DNA of 64,000 bases from Methanococcoides alaskense (lineage in GTDB: Archaea > Halobacteriota > Methanosarcinia > Methanosarcinales > Methanosarcinaceae). The notes under the pieces were generated by a model. That model did no database searches. It saw nothing but the letters and a program-made list of their open reading frames with translations, and had not been told where the DNA came from. Position 1 is the stretch's first letter, and every line of letters starts with the position of its first letter. The stretch covers positions 248,001 to 312,000 of the forward strand of contig NZ_JAVDQI010000002.1 in NCBI RefSeq assembly GCF_031454185.1, given 5' to 3'. A program made the position numbers and the translations under genes. This document shows, piece by piece, positions 41,654 to 51,403 of the stretch.

Positions 41654-44041
41654 GTGCAATCGGATACAAAAGCTATAGTTGATCCCGATAAGGGATTTGA
41701 GAACGGTGCAGTGGGATCTGCACAGGATAAAGGGTCATTAGAGGCTACAATGATGCCACTTACAGAGCCACAGTCTTTGCAGCAGACTCTTGACGGTCAT
41801 TTCATTTCGACCATGCCAAAGGTTCGTACCACTGATGGCCATATGGTGAACTGGGACCGCAACATCGTGGTCAATCAACTATTAAAAGAGACAACTCTTA
41901 GTGAGTGGTATCATAACATTTCTTCAATTTCAAAAGATGAGGCACATGATATCGCAAAGGAAACGGAAAAGCGTATTCGTGGCATGAACATCAAGTTCCT
42001 CTCTGGTCCTCTTATCAGAGAACTTGTGAATATGATCCTGCTTGAACGTGGTCATCTTGAATGGCGTAATGTCTCTACAAGAGTAGGTTCACCTGTTTTC
42101 GATGCATGTGAGATCGACCAAGGTTCAGGCTTTGAGGCCAATGAGAACGCCAACCTTCAGGAAAATGCGGAAACATCCCACAAGAAGAAGGCTGACAAGA
42201 TCTCCAAGGAACAGTATCTCCTATTGCTTCCTCCAAAGATAGCCGATCTTCACCTTAATGGTGATCTTCACATTCACGATCTTGAGTACTTTGGTACCCG
42301 TGCTTTCTGTCAGGACTGGGACCTGAGGTATTTCTTCTACTATGGTCTGATGCCCGATGGATCAGGTGCAAAGGCAAGTGTTGCAGGTCCGGCAATGAAG
42401 GCCGAGGTCGCAATGTTGCACGCTGTCAAGGCTCTGGGAAGTGCCCAGACCAATTTTGCAGGCGGACAGGGATTCTACAATTTCCTGACTTTCTGTGCTC
42501 CGTTCTTCGAGGGCAAGCCCTACAAGGAGATCGAACAGTTGATGCAGATGTTCGTCTATGAGATGACACAGATGATGGTTGCCCGTGGCGGACAACTTGT
42601 GTTCTCATCGGTACAGCTATCTCCAGGTGTTCCAAAGATGTGGAGGGACAAGCCTGTTGTTTACAGGGGTCGTGTCTGGGATGGTACCAATGGTACCGAC
42701 AAGCGTGTCTATGGTGACTATGAACGTGAGGTAAGGCTGGGGTTCAAGGCAATGATGAACGTCATGCTCGAGGGCGATTACTGGGGCAAGCCGTTCAATT
42801 TCCCGAAACCTGAGATCTCCATTGAACCGGATTTCATGGAAGAGGATGAGATGTTCAACCGTGCAAATCCGGAACTCCCAACCTATGATGAACTTTACAC
42901 CATGACATTCGAACTGACCGCAAAGTATGGTACTCCCTACTTTGATAATCAGCTTCCTGAATACCGTGGTGCTGGAGAAGGCATCTCCTGTTACCAGTGC
43001 TGTGCTTACCAGTTCTCAGCAAACGCAGATTCAGATTCAGATTTCGATGAGAAAATGTACTTCAATGAGGGAAAACATTTCTCAATGGGATCCTGGCAGG
43101 TAATTTCACTGAACTGTCCAAGAGCTGCATATCTGGCAGAGAACGATGATGAGAAACTGTTCTCTCACCTGAAACACCTCATGGATGAGGCCATGGAGAT
43201 CTTCCAGACAAAGGTCAAATGGTTAAAGCCTATCATTGAAAATGGCAGGATGCCATTCGCAACCCAACAGCCAAAGGACCCTGTTACTGGTAAGAAAGGT
43301 GCGATAGCGGTCGATATAGATTCACTGGTGTTCACCATTGGTGTTATTGGTATCAATGAAATGGTCCAATATCACACCGGTTCACAGATGCATGAATCCA
43401 GGGATGCTTTTAAGCTGGCTATCAGGGCAATGACCGAGATGGATATATATAGCAAGGAACTTTCCCAGAAATTTGGTATGGAGATAGCTCTTGCAAGGAC
43501 ACCTGCCGAGACTACCGGTCAGAGATTCTCTGTTTCCGATCTGCTTCATGAAGAGTTCAGGGACAAGGTTATCTCAGTCGTCAAGGGTGATGTAAAAGCA
43601 GCAGTTGAGGGTGTAAATAATACTCATGACCTGCCCATCTATTACACCAATGGTACTCATGTGCCACCAGGAGCTGATGTTTCACTGGTCGACAGGATCA
43701 ACATCGAACATGTGTTTTTCCCTATAGTGGACGGCGGAGATATCATGCATATCTGGATGGGTGAAGGTTCACCGGATGCTAAGGGTCTGAAAGATTTCGC
43801 TATGAACCTTGCGAAGAACACTCAACTAGGATATTTTGCCTTTACTAAGGATATGAGTGTTTGTATGGATGATTTCCATATGATGGCTGGCCTGAAAGAT
43901 GTCTGTGAGAACTGTGGTTCTGATAACATCGAGCAGCTTTCAAGGGTCACCGGTTATATTCAGGCAGTGGGTGGCTGGAACGCTGCAAAGAAGCAGGAAC
44001 TGGAAGACAGAAAACGCTACAATTCAGCCGATATGGTCTGA
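41654..44041 (+). CDS. nrdD: Anaerobic ribonucleoside-triphosphate reductase NrdD
   Basis: 795 residues from a GTG. An ATP-cone (about 50-140: KVRTTDGHMVNWDRN) gives allosteric control. The catalytic barrel includes YLLLLPPKIADLHLNGDLHI. A zinc site is in VCENCGSDNIEQL. The glycyl-radical region is RVTGYIQAVGGWNAAKKQE at the C-terminus. It makes dNTPs without oxygen and needs NrdG. An unrelated extension of about 45 residues precedes the ATP-cone. Confidence 0.94.
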   Translation: MQSDTKAIVDPDKGFENGAVGSAQDKGSLEATMMPLTEPQSLQQTLDGHFISTMPKVRTTDGHMVNWDRNIVVNQLLKETTLSEWYHNISSISKDEAHDIAKETEKRIRGMNIKFLSGPLIRELVNMILLERGHLEWRNVSTRVGSPVFDACEIDQGSGFEANENANLQENAETSHKKKADKISKEQYLLLLPPKIADLHLNGDLHIHDLEYFGTRAFCQDWDLRYFFYYGLMPDGSGAKASVAGPAMKAEVAMLHAVKALGSAQTNFAGGQGFYNFLTFCAPFFEGKPYKEIEQLMQMFVYEMTQMMVARGGQLVFSSVQLSPGVPKMWRDKPVVYRGRVWDGTNGTDKRVYGDYEREVRLGFKAMMNVMLEGDYWGKPFNFPKPEISIEPDFMEEDEMFNRANPELPTYDELYTMTFELTAKYGTPYFDNQLPEYRGAGEGISCYQCCAYQFSANADSDSDFDEKMYFNEGKHFSMGSWQVISLNCPRAAYLAENDDEKLFSHLKHLMDEAMEIFQTKVKWLKPIIENGRMPFATQQPKDPVTGKKGAIAVDIDSLVFTIGVIGINEMVQYHTGSQMHESRDAFKLAIRAMTEMDIYSKELSQKFGMEIALARTPAETTGQRFSVSDLLHEEFRDKVISVVKGDVKAAVEGVNNTHDLPIYYTNGTHVPPGADVSLVDRINIEHVFFPIVDGGDIMHIWMGEGSPDAKGLKDFAMNLAKNTQLGYFAFTKDMSVCMDDFHMMAGLKDVCENCGSDNIEQLSRVTGYIQAVGGWNAAKKQELEDRKRYNSADMV

Positions 44042-44063
44042 AGTTCAGGTTGCTTGATATTAA

Positions 44064-44849
44064 ATGGATGTAAATTTTGGGGAGGTAATCCCCATATCAA
44101 CCATTGACTGGCATGGAAAAGCGTCAGTCGTTCTTTTTTTACGTGGCTGCCCTTTCAGGTGTCCTTACTGTCATAACTATGAGATATTGACAGTTCCCGA
44201 TATGGTCGATGTGAAAGAGCTTGAGAAAAAGATAGAGAATTCTCTTATTTTTGTAAGCAGTGTTGTATTTTCCGGTGGGGAACCACTGGCTCAGAAGAAT
44301 GCAATTATGCATCTTGCTTCCTATGCAAAGAAAAAGAAGCTGTTCGTGGGTATCCATACGAATGGCTATTATCCTGATGTCGTGGAAGAATTGATGGATC
44401 TAGGTCTTGTGGACAAGTTCTTCATTGATGTAAAAGCCCCTCTTGACGATCCGGAAATGTATGGAAAGGCTATCGGATATGGTAAATATTCTGTTGTTCC
44501 CGATCCTGTCGATGTTGTGGAAAAGGTCAGGAGAAGTCTCTCTATAATTACTGAAAAAGGTATGGAGTATGAACTTCGCACCACAGCGATACGCGGTTTC
44601 ATAGGCGAGCCGGATGATATTGCAAAGATCGCAAGTTCGATAGCTCCATATCTGTCCATGTCGAGTGCTACCTATGTGATTCAGCAGGGAATACCTGCAA
44701 ACGCAATGGATGAGAACATGCGGGATATTGTGCCTTTTTCACGCGATGAGATGCTGGAACTTGCAGGGCGTGCCCATGAATTTGTCGATAATGTGTGGAT
44801 ACGCACAAAAGAGAAGGGTAATGAGAAGGTTAACTTCGAATCAAACTGA
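44064..44849 (+). CDS. nrdG: Anaerobic RNR-activating protein NrdG (radical SAM)
   Basis: 261 residues. The [4Fe-4S]/SAM motif is CPFRCPYCHNYEIL near residue 30, followed by FSGGEPLAQKN and VGIHTNGYYPDV. It generates the glycyl radical on NrdD. Longer than bacterial NrdG, as usual in methanogens. Third gene of the grx-nrdD-nrdG operon. Confidence 0.9.
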   Translation: MDVNFGEVIPISTIDWHGKASVVLFLRGCPFRCPYCHNYEILTVPDMVDVKELEKKIENSLIFVSSVVFSGGEPLAQKNAIMHLASYAKKKKLFVGIHTNGYYPDVVEELMDLGLVDKFFIDVKAPLDDPEMYGKAIGYGKYSVVPDPVDVVEKVRRSLSIITEKGMEYELRTTAIRGFIGEPDDIAKIASSIAPYLSMSSATYVIQQGIPANAMDENMRDIVPFSRDEMLELAGRAHEFVDNVWIRTKEKGNEKVNFESN

Positions 44850-44915
44850 AGTTTAAGTAAAAACTTTATATGTTCGGGATATCTCTTTGTTTATGAAGTC
44901 AAGGGGAATGTATCC

Positions 44916-45773
44916 ATGAAACGAACACATCTATTCCTTTTTATTCTACTATCTCTTTCGGTCATAGCAGCAGGTTGCACGGGCTATGAGAGTTCCAGCG
45001 AACAATCTGTCTATCCTGAAAGTGATATGTTGTCGTATGATCTTGAAGAAACATCTACTTTTGATGATGCCTCATCTTTTAAGGTGACTGACAACGGCGC
45101 AGCATCTCAAAGCAGTGTCACACGTAAGGTAATTACCACATCTTCTGTTTCCATTGAGGTAAAGAACACTCCTGAAGCGCTGGATGATATAAGCGATATC
45201 GCGGATGAGTTCGATGGATATGTGTCTTCCTCTTCTGTTTATACCCGATACGGGGATGATGAGGGTATGTATGGTTATATCACTATACGCGTTCCTTCGT
45301 CTGAACTTGACAAGGTGCTGGATACTATGGGTGACCTTGGTAAAGTGACCTCCGAAAGCACAACTGCTTCTGATGTTACTGAGGAATATATCGATGTGAG
45401 TGCACGCCTTTCCAATCTGGAGAAGCAGGAGACTCGTCTTGGTGAGATCCTTGAGATGTCCACGACCGTGGAAGAGGTCCTTTCAGTTGAGAAGGAACTC
45501 GGACGTGTGCGTGGTGAGATAGAAAGTCTGACTGGCAGGCTCAATTATCTTAATGATCGTATCGATCTTGCGACCATCAATGTCGATGTGAGTGAGCCTC
45601 GTAATATTACACATTCATGGGGACTACGTGATGCTTTGTCCGATTCAGTACGTGGTTTCATAGGCAGTGTCAATGGTATCATCGTGTTCATCGGAGTTGC
45701 TATCCCAATCGTGATATTTGTAAGTATTGTGGGAGTAATGCTTATTTTACTTAAGAGGAGGGTCTGGAGATGA
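44916..45773 (+). CDS. DUF4349 lipoprotein
   Basis: 285 residues. Signal peptide with lipobox (LSVIAAGC at about residues 14-21). A DUF4349-like domain follows: RKVITTSSVSIEVKNTPEAL and GYITIRVPSSELDKVLD, then a coiled coil near 155-215 (ARLSNLEKQETRLGEIL). One C-terminal membrane helix (GVAIPIVIFVSIVGVMLILL) ends in Lys-Arg-Arg. So it is anchored at both ends outside the cell. Function unknown. Confidence 0.82.
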   Translation: MKRTHLFLFILLSLSVIAAGCTGYESSSEQSVYPESDMLSYDLEETSTFDDASSFKVTDNGAASQSSVTRKVITTSSVSIEVKNTPEALDDISDIADEFDGYVSSSSVYTRYGDDEGMYGYITIRVPSSELDKVLDTMGDLGKVTSESTTASDVTEEYIDVSARLSNLEKQETRLGEILEMSTTVEEVLSVEKELGRVRGEIESLTGRLNYLNDRIDLATINVDVSEPRNITHSWGLRDALSDSVRGFIGSVNGIIVFIGVAIPIVIFVSIVGVMLILLKRRVWR

Positions 45774-45822
45774 TCCTCTTTTTAGACATTACTACTAAAT
45801 ATTAAGAATATAGGATAAGCGT

Positions 45823-46818
45823 ATGGAAAGGTCAGACCTGATATCAGGGATAAACGAACGTGAGCTCATAGGTCATCTGTGTTCTGTTTTTTCTACGAAG
45901 AAAAACCCTGCCGTCATGGAGGGCGCGGGCTCGGATGATTGCGCTGTTATAGATATCTCTGATGAGGACTGTCTGGTGATTACGACCGATATGTTGCATC
46001 GCAAGACCGATTTTCCTGAGGTCATGAGTGCATGGCAGATAGGCTGGATGGCTGCTGCTGTGAACTTAAGCGACATAGCTTCCATGGGTGCAACTCCTGT
46101 GGGTTTCCTTTCCGCCCTTGGTATCACGGATGATATGGAACTTGGATTCGCTGAGGACATTGCACGCGGTATGGATGCCTGTGCAAGCTTTTGTGATACT
46201 TCTGTGATAGGCGGTGATATCGACCTTCATGATGAACTTACCATCACAGGTACTGCTCTTGGCAGGGTGAAAAAAGAACATCTTTTGAGAAGAAGTGGTG
46301 CAAGACCTGGCGACCTTGTCTGTGTTACCGGGAATGTCGGCTCAGCCGGTGCTGCACTGCTGGCCTTACAGCAAGGATTTGATGTAACCGATAATTTGCT
46401 GAACACTTTACTGGAACCCGTACCGCGTATAAAAGAAGGACAGATGCTTGCCAGCACCGGTGGTGTCACCTCCATGATGGATACCAGCGATGGTCTGGCC
46501 ATGTCATTATATGATCTGGCAGAGGCTAATAGCATCGGTTTCAAAATATTCGTAGAGGCTCTTCCTATCGATGATGAGGTTCTAGCCCTTGTCGGACATG
46601 ACGATGCCCTTGAACTCGGACTCTACAACGGCGGGGATTTTGAGCTGTTGTTCACTGTTTCACCCCCAATGCTGGACAAGATCAAATCCGTTTGTTATTT
46701 AAATGTTGTAGGCGAAGTTACTGACGACACTTTAATATCTATAATGAAGAGCGATGGGCTCGAGGTTTCGATAAATCGAAAGGGTTATGTACATATGGGG
46801 AGATTTGATAACTTATAA
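45823..46818 (+). CDS. thiL: Thiamine-monophosphate kinase
   Basis: 331 residues of the PurM/ThiL fold. The N-terminal GSDDCAVIDISDEDCLVITTD carries the phosphate and Mg sites; SDIASMGATPVGFLSALG and GGDIDLHDELTITGTALG follow. It phosphorylates thiamine monophosphate to the diphosphate. It is not linked to thi4 (29350) here. The S-layer gene starts 26 bases downstream. Confidence 0.92.
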   Translation: MERSDLISGINERELIGHLCSVFSTKKNPAVMEGAGSDDCAVIDISDEDCLVITTDMLHRKTDFPEVMSAWQIGWMAAAVNLSDIASMGATPVGFLSALGITDDMELGFAEDIARGMDACASFCDTSVIGGDIDLHDELTITGTALGRVKKEHLLRRSGARPGDLVCVTGNVGSAGAALLALQQGFDVTDNLLNTLLEPVPRIKEGQMLASTGGVTSMMDTSDGLAMSLYDLAEANSIGFKIFVEALPIDDEVLALVGHDDALELGLYNGGDFELLFTVSPPMLDKIKSVCYLNVVGEVTDDTLISIMKSDGLEVSINRKGYVHMGRFDNL

Positions 46819-46844
46819 TCATATAATATTTGGAGAAATTATCA

Positions 46845-49800
46845 ATGAATAAACATTTTAAATTTATACTAATAAGCTTGCTCATTCTTGGAATGGGTTG
46901 TGGGGTGGCAATGGCTGCACCCACAATAGATGGTGCGACTCCTCCGTCACCTCACGCTAGTGAGGTTGGAGTGCAAGTAGATTTTTTTATCAATATAACT
47001 GAAACTTCTAATGTTACATGGTATGTGGATGGTATATCCATGGCGACTGTAATTGGGGTAACTGATAGTACATATTCTAATAGTACCGCATCAGTTGGTC
47101 CTCATACAGTAGTTGCAAATGCTACATCTGCAACTGGTAGTACTGAAGAACCCTGGGCTTGGACAGTTACAGCTATACCTGCACCGCTGATAACTTCGAA
47201 TGATCCATCTTTGACTTTCAGTAATAATGTAGGTGATTCCCAGACATTCACGATTGATATTGATCAGACTGTTGATGTAAATTGGCTTTTAGATGGAAAT
47301 TTAGTTTCCAGTAACTCTTCTGTGATCACTTCTTCTTACACTAATAACTCTGCAGAATCTGGTATTTACAATCTTACTGCATTTGTGACCAATGCTAATG
47401 GAACTGACCAAGCTATATGGGATTGGACTGTCGATACTGCTGCACCGGAGATAACCTCTAATGATCCATCTTTGACTTTCAGTAACAATGTAGGTGATTC
47501 CCAGATATTCACGATTGATATTGATCAGACTGTTGATGTAAATTGGCTTTTAGATGGAAATTTAGTTTCCAGTAATTCTTCTGTGACAACTTCTTCTTAC
47601 ACTAATAATTCTGCAGAAATTGGTACTTACAATCTTACTGCATTTGTGACCAATGCTAATGGAACTGACCAAGCTATATGGGATTGGACAGTATCTGCAA
47701 TTCCTGGTCCACAGATAACCTCTTTTGATCCATCGGATTTGAGTTTTGAATCTATAGAAGGGACTCTTCAGGAATTTAGCATAGAAATTGATCAGGTTTG
47801 CGATGTTACATGGTATGTGGATGGTGGTTCACCTGTAACTGAATCCTCTGTGACATCGTCTTTCTATAATATTACGAATCCTTCGACTGGAACTTATAAT
47901 GTTAGTGTAAATGTTTCCAATGTAAATGGTGTTGATTCTGAAGAATGGGCATGGACGGTCCATCCAGTAACTTACTACTCTGGTGACCGTATCTGGGATG
48001 TAAATGCTGGACAGTCCCTTGATTACACCTGGGATGCACTAAGTTATTCCGGTTTCTTCTATGACCTTGAATCCGGTCTTGGTTCAGAAACGATGACCAT
48101 CCATCTTGACAGTGATTCCGACAGGAACATCGGAGACGGGGATCTTGAATATGAAACAACTCCTGTGGAAACTGATTTCGAGTATGATGACTGGGGATCT
48201 TACGAGGTCATTGGTTTCATGGCGGAGAAGTACTTTGCAGGATATACTTCCGATTCAGACATTTCAGATGAATCAATAAGCCTGATGTCCAAAGGTCATC
48301 TGGCAAAGGTGCTCATCGATACCGATGATAAGCAGTCCGTCTATGGCGGTGCAGGTCTTGTACTTGAGGAAGGCTATGTGCTTAATATTGTAGAGCTTGA
48401 TGTGAATGGTGACCGGGTCTTCGTTTCTCTCTCCAAGGATGGGGATGAGGTGGATGAATTGGTAGTCTCCTCTGGCAATCCATATGTCTACGAAAAAGAT
48501 CTCGGAGATGTTGATGATGTGCCTATAATAGCAGTGAACTTCGCTGAAATATTCAGTGGAACCGAGACGAGCGCTGTTTTCATTGAGGGTATCTTCCAGA
48601 TATCTGATGAATACGAGGACATTAACAGGGGCGATGAATACGGTTCAATGGAAGTCAAAACCATAAGTTCTGAAAAGATCAGGATGGAGAATGAAGACAC
48701 TATCGATCTTGACAAAGGCGATATTGCCGATATTATGGGCAAGCTCAAGTTCATCGTTGCAGACGACAATGACCTCCGATTTGCACCATTTGTCGACATG
48801 TCCGAGCCGGGAACATATGAACTCAGGGGTACAATTGCTGAAAATGAAGGTCTCACATGGACTCCTCTTAATTTCGAAGGGTTCTATTACAACATCGATG
48901 AGGGTATCGGCACTGAAAAACTCAATCTGACTTACACCGGCAGAACAATTGGTGATGATAAGCTTGTTTACTCAACCAGTCCTTCAAATGTCAGCTTTGA
49001 ACATTCTGACTGGGGTTCATACAATGTTATTGGTTTCATGGCAGAGAAGTTCTTTGCAGGGTATCCGGATAACGAGTTCACTAATGATGTAAGCATGATT
49101 TCTAAGGGTCAGCTTTCAAAGGTACTGATCGATGATGATGATAAAAGATCAATTTTTGGTGGTTCATCGATCATCCTTGAAGAAGGATATTCACTGGACA
49201 TTGTTGAAGTGGACATGAATGGTGAACGAGTTTTCGTTTCTCTCTCCAAGGATGGGGATGAAGTCGATGAATTGGTAGTTTCCTCTGGTAAGACATATGT
49301 CTACGAAAAAGACCTAGGGGACGTTGATGATGTGCCTATTATTGCAGTATATTTCAAAGAAATATTCAGTGGACAGGAATCAACTGCTGTTTTCGTAGAA
49401 GGTATCTTCCAGATCTCTGATGAATATGACGAGATAAACACTGGCGATAACTATGGTGAGATGGAAGTAAAATCTATCAGCTCCACAAAGATCGAAATGA
49501 GGAACGATGATTCCATCTCTCTCTCAGAGGGAGAAGAGATCGAGATCATGGGCGAGATCAAGTTCAAGGTGGCAGATACTAATGATGATGTGCGCTATTA
49601 TCCATTCGTTGAGATAAGCACAGCACCTGCCGATTCACTTGATGTGGAGGTCGAGCCTGAAATTGTCAGTGAAGGTGACAAGATAACTGTGATCGTGACA
49701 TCACGTGGTTCCCTTGTCAACGGTGTAACCGTGAAGTCGGGAAATATCGTGCTTGGCACCACTGACGATGAAGGTGAGGTTGACTATACTTTCCATGCAG

Positions 49801-50582
49801 ATGGGGATTACACTATTACTGCTGAAAAGGATGGTTATACTAACGGTGAAGCATCCCTCGAAGTGATCTCTCCGGATGATGAGTCGAGGAAGATGAGCAT
49901 TGAATTTTTACCTGAAGTAATCTATGAAGGCAATCTGGTAACTTTCACAGTTGTCAAATCCATTGGTGGAGATGCCCTTGAAGATGTGAATGTTACCATA
50001 GACGGAAAATCTATTGGTGGGACTGACGGTGACGGTGTTGTGACCGATGTCCTGAGGGAGATCGGCATGCACAAGATAACTGCCGAGAAGGAGGGTTTCC
50101 TTAAAGCAGAGGAAAATCTCGAGGTCAAGGAGCTTGAAGCAAAGTTCGAGTTTAGCAACCTTTTGGTCACTCCTCTTGAGGTCAAGACCGGAAAGGATGT
50201 GAAGGTCAATTTGGATGCTGTCAACAATGGCAAGGCTGCAGGATCTTACACAGTAGAGCTCCTTGTCAATGACAACACTACTACTACACAGGAGATCTCA
50301 CTCGGTGTTGGCGAATCCACTCCGGTGGAGTTCGAGTACACTGCCGGTGAACCGGGGACATATCTTGTGAAAGTAGGTGGCATGACCGCAACAGTTGAAG
50401 TGGTTAAGGGAACAAGCACAGTTACCTACCTGATCGGTGGTGTAGCAATTGCGGTTCTTGGTGGGGCCGCCTATCTGTTTACTGCAGGTGGCTGGACCGT
50501 ATCAACAGCAGGTGCAAAAGCAGGTGAGGCAGCAGCAGTACTTTCTGAGAAGCTATCCAGCTTGCTTTCAAGGGGCAAGTAA
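46845..50582 (+). CDS. S-layer family surface protein with duplicated S-layer domains
   Basis: 1245 residues from MNKHFKFILISLLILGMG, a signal peptide ending near AMAAP, with GGAG before the ATG. Residues about 25-375 are four Ig/PKD-like repeats with WYVDG or WLLDG and W-WTV motifs. Residues about 380-925 hold two copies of the Methanosarcinaceae S-layer duplication domain (WGSYEVIGFMAEKYFAGY and WGSYNVIGFMAEKFFAGY). Two to three Ig-like domains follow, then one membrane helix near the end. Many N-X-S/T sites. Probably the main or an accessory cell-surface lattice protein. Confidence 0.85.
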   Translation: MNKHFKFILISLLILGMGCGVAMAAPTIDGATPPSPHASEVGVQVDFFINITETSNVTWYVDGISMATVIGVTDSTYSNSTASVGPHTVVANATSATGSTEEPWAWTVTAIPAPLITSNDPSLTFSNNVGDSQTFTIDIDQTVDVNWLLDGNLVSSNSSVITSSYTNNSAESGIYNLTAFVTNANGTDQAIWDWTVDTAAPEITSNDPSLTFSNNVGDSQIFTIDIDQTVDVNWLLDGNLVSSNSSVTTSSYTNNSAEIGTYNLTAFVTNANGTDQAIWDWTVSAIPGPQITSFDPSDLSFESIEGTLQEFSIEIDQVCDVTWYVDGGSPVTESSVTSSFYNITNPSTGTYNVSVNVSNVNGVDSEEWAWTVHPVTYYSGDRIWDVNAGQSLDYTWDALSYSGFFYDLESGLGSETMTIHLDSDSDRNIGDGDLEYETTPVETDFEYDDWGSYEVIGFMAEKYFAGYTSDSDISDESISLMSKGHLAKVLIDTDDKQSVYGGAGLVLEEGYVLNIVELDVNGDRVFVSLSKDGDEVDELVVSSGNPYVYEKDLGDVDDVPIIAVNFAEIFSGTETSAVFIEGIFQISDEYEDINRGDEYGSMEVKTISSEKIRMENEDTIDLDKGDIADIMGKLKFIVADDNDLRFAPFVDMSEPGTYELRGTIAENEGLTWTPLNFEGFYYNIDEGIGTEKLNLTYTGRTIGDDKLVYSTSPSNVSFEHSDWGSYNVIGFMAEKFFAGYPDNEFTNDVSMISKGQLSKVLIDDDDKRSIFGGSSIILEEGYSLDIVEVDMNGERVFVSLSKDGDEVDELVVSSGKTYVYEKDLGDVDDVPIIAVYFKEIFSGQESTAVFVEGIFQISDEYDEINTGDNYGEMEVKSISSTKIEMRNDDSISLSEGEEIEIMGEIKFKVADTNDDVRYYPFVEISTAPADSLDVEVEPEIVSEGDKITVIVTSRGSLVNGVTVKSGNIVLGTTDDEGEVDYTFHADGDYTITAEKDGYTNGEASLEVISPDDESRKMSIEFLPEVIYEGNLVTFTVVKSIGGDALEDVNVTIDGKSIGGTDGDGVVTDVLREIGMHKITAEKEGFLKAEENLEVKELEAKFEFSNLLVTPLEVKTGKDVKVNLDAVNNGKAAGSYTVELLVNDNTTTTQEISLGVGESTPVEFEYTAGEPGTYLVKVGGMTATVEVVKGTSTVTYLIGGVAIAVLGGAAYLFTAGGWTVSTAGAKAGEAAAVLSEKLSSLLSRGK
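47202..47690 (+). repeat. Tandem 261-bp DNA repeat inside the S-layer gene
   Basis: The segment starting GATCCATCTTTGACTTTCAG at 47202 recurs at 47463 with few differences. The period of 261 bases (87 codons) equals one Ig-like domain. The near identity at DNA level points to recent duplication or gene conversion. Confidence 0.75.
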
Positions 50583-50601
50583 GGATACATATATATGATG
50601 T

Positions 50602-50635
50602 TGCCGGCAAAGGTGTCGGCATACTCTCTTTTTTT
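50602..50635 (+). terminator. Hairpin plus T-tract terminator of the S-layer gene
   Basis: TGCCG (50602-50606) pairs with CGGCA (50617-50621), extendable by a G-T pair, followed by CTCTCTTTTTTT ending at 50635. Confidence 0.5.
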
Positions 50636-50724
50636 ATTTCTGATCTTCTCTGTTTTCATTTAGCGATAAGCAAAGCTGATCGTATAGTTTCAATCTATTA
50701 AAAAAAGTAGAAATTTAAGATTCT

Positions 50725-51252
50725 TTACTCTATCTTGCGTGCAACAGCTTCTATAGCCTCGATAACACTGTTCTTCGGCATTATTGTCGCAACAGGGATG
50801 CGGATGATCTTTTCTATTGTGGGGCTTACTATCGGCGCACATACAAGGGCTTTCGCTCCTTCCCTTTCAGCACGGACAGCGGCGATGATGGCCTCTTCCA
50901 TTGTGGTGGCGGAATATTCTCTGATGGTGCAAAGCGTCCCTCCGATCTTCCTCTTTGTCTCACTGATATTATCCAGCACAGGACGTGCAGCGATGACTGC
51001 AATGAAATCTCCCTTGTCGGAACCTTCGATGGTTCTGATGGTTTTAACTATCTGGCGGAGTGTTCTCATGTTCGGTTCCCTGTTTCCTGACATGAGCTTA
51101 TAAAGTGTACTTGGTGGAATGTTCGCATACTCCGAGAACTCAATGGCTGTAAGTTCAAGGTCTTCCTTGATGACTTTCAACAATGTATGCTGGAATGCTT
51201 CATCCGACTCAAAAGCCGCATCTATCACTTTATTTGCAACGCTTATACTCAT
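50725..51252 (-). CDS. HTH transcription regulator with C-terminal sensor-like domain
   Basis: 175 residues. The HTH is at about 30-75: ELTAIEFSEYANIPPSTLYK and LMSGNREPNMRTLRQI. The remaining 90 residues (GALVCAPIV-like, with TTMEEAIIAAVRAEREGAKA) resemble an alpha/beta ligand domain of unnamed type. Divergent from the ABC importer operon; probably its regulator (inference). Confidence 0.75.
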   Translation of the reverse strand: MSISVANKVIDAAFESDEAFQHTLLKVIKEDLELTAIEFSEYANIPPSTLYKLMSGNREPNMRTLRQIVKTIRTIEGSDKGDFIAVIAARPVLDNISETKRKIGGTLCTIREYSATTMEEAIIAAVRAEREGAKALVCAPIVSPTIEKIIRIPVATIMPKNSVIEAIEAVARKIE

Positions 51253-51275
51253 TCCTCCAATAAAATATATTAACT

Positions 51276-51319
51276 CTTTTAGGATATATTAAGCTTTGTA
51301 TTACTACTTTTAGGAAATA
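51276..51319. promoter_or_regulatory. Direct repeat CTTTTAGGAWATA between regulator and importer
   Basis: CTTTTAGGATATA (51276-51288) and CTTTTAGGAAATA (51307-51319), start to start 31 bases, about three DNA turns. Placed between the divergent HTH gene and the importer; a candidate operator. Confidence 0.45.
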
Positions 51320-51403
51320 ATCCCGGTTGATACAACAATCTATAAATAGGGTCTTCTGATGAAATAGCATGATAGTAACATATTTATTAATGGAGGGATC
51401 GAT

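Noticed and set aside
47190..47700. CRISPR-like array suggested by repeated DNA
   Set aside because: The repeat unit is 261 bp, in frame, and encodes an Ig-like domain; there are no short repeats with unique spacers anywhere in the window.
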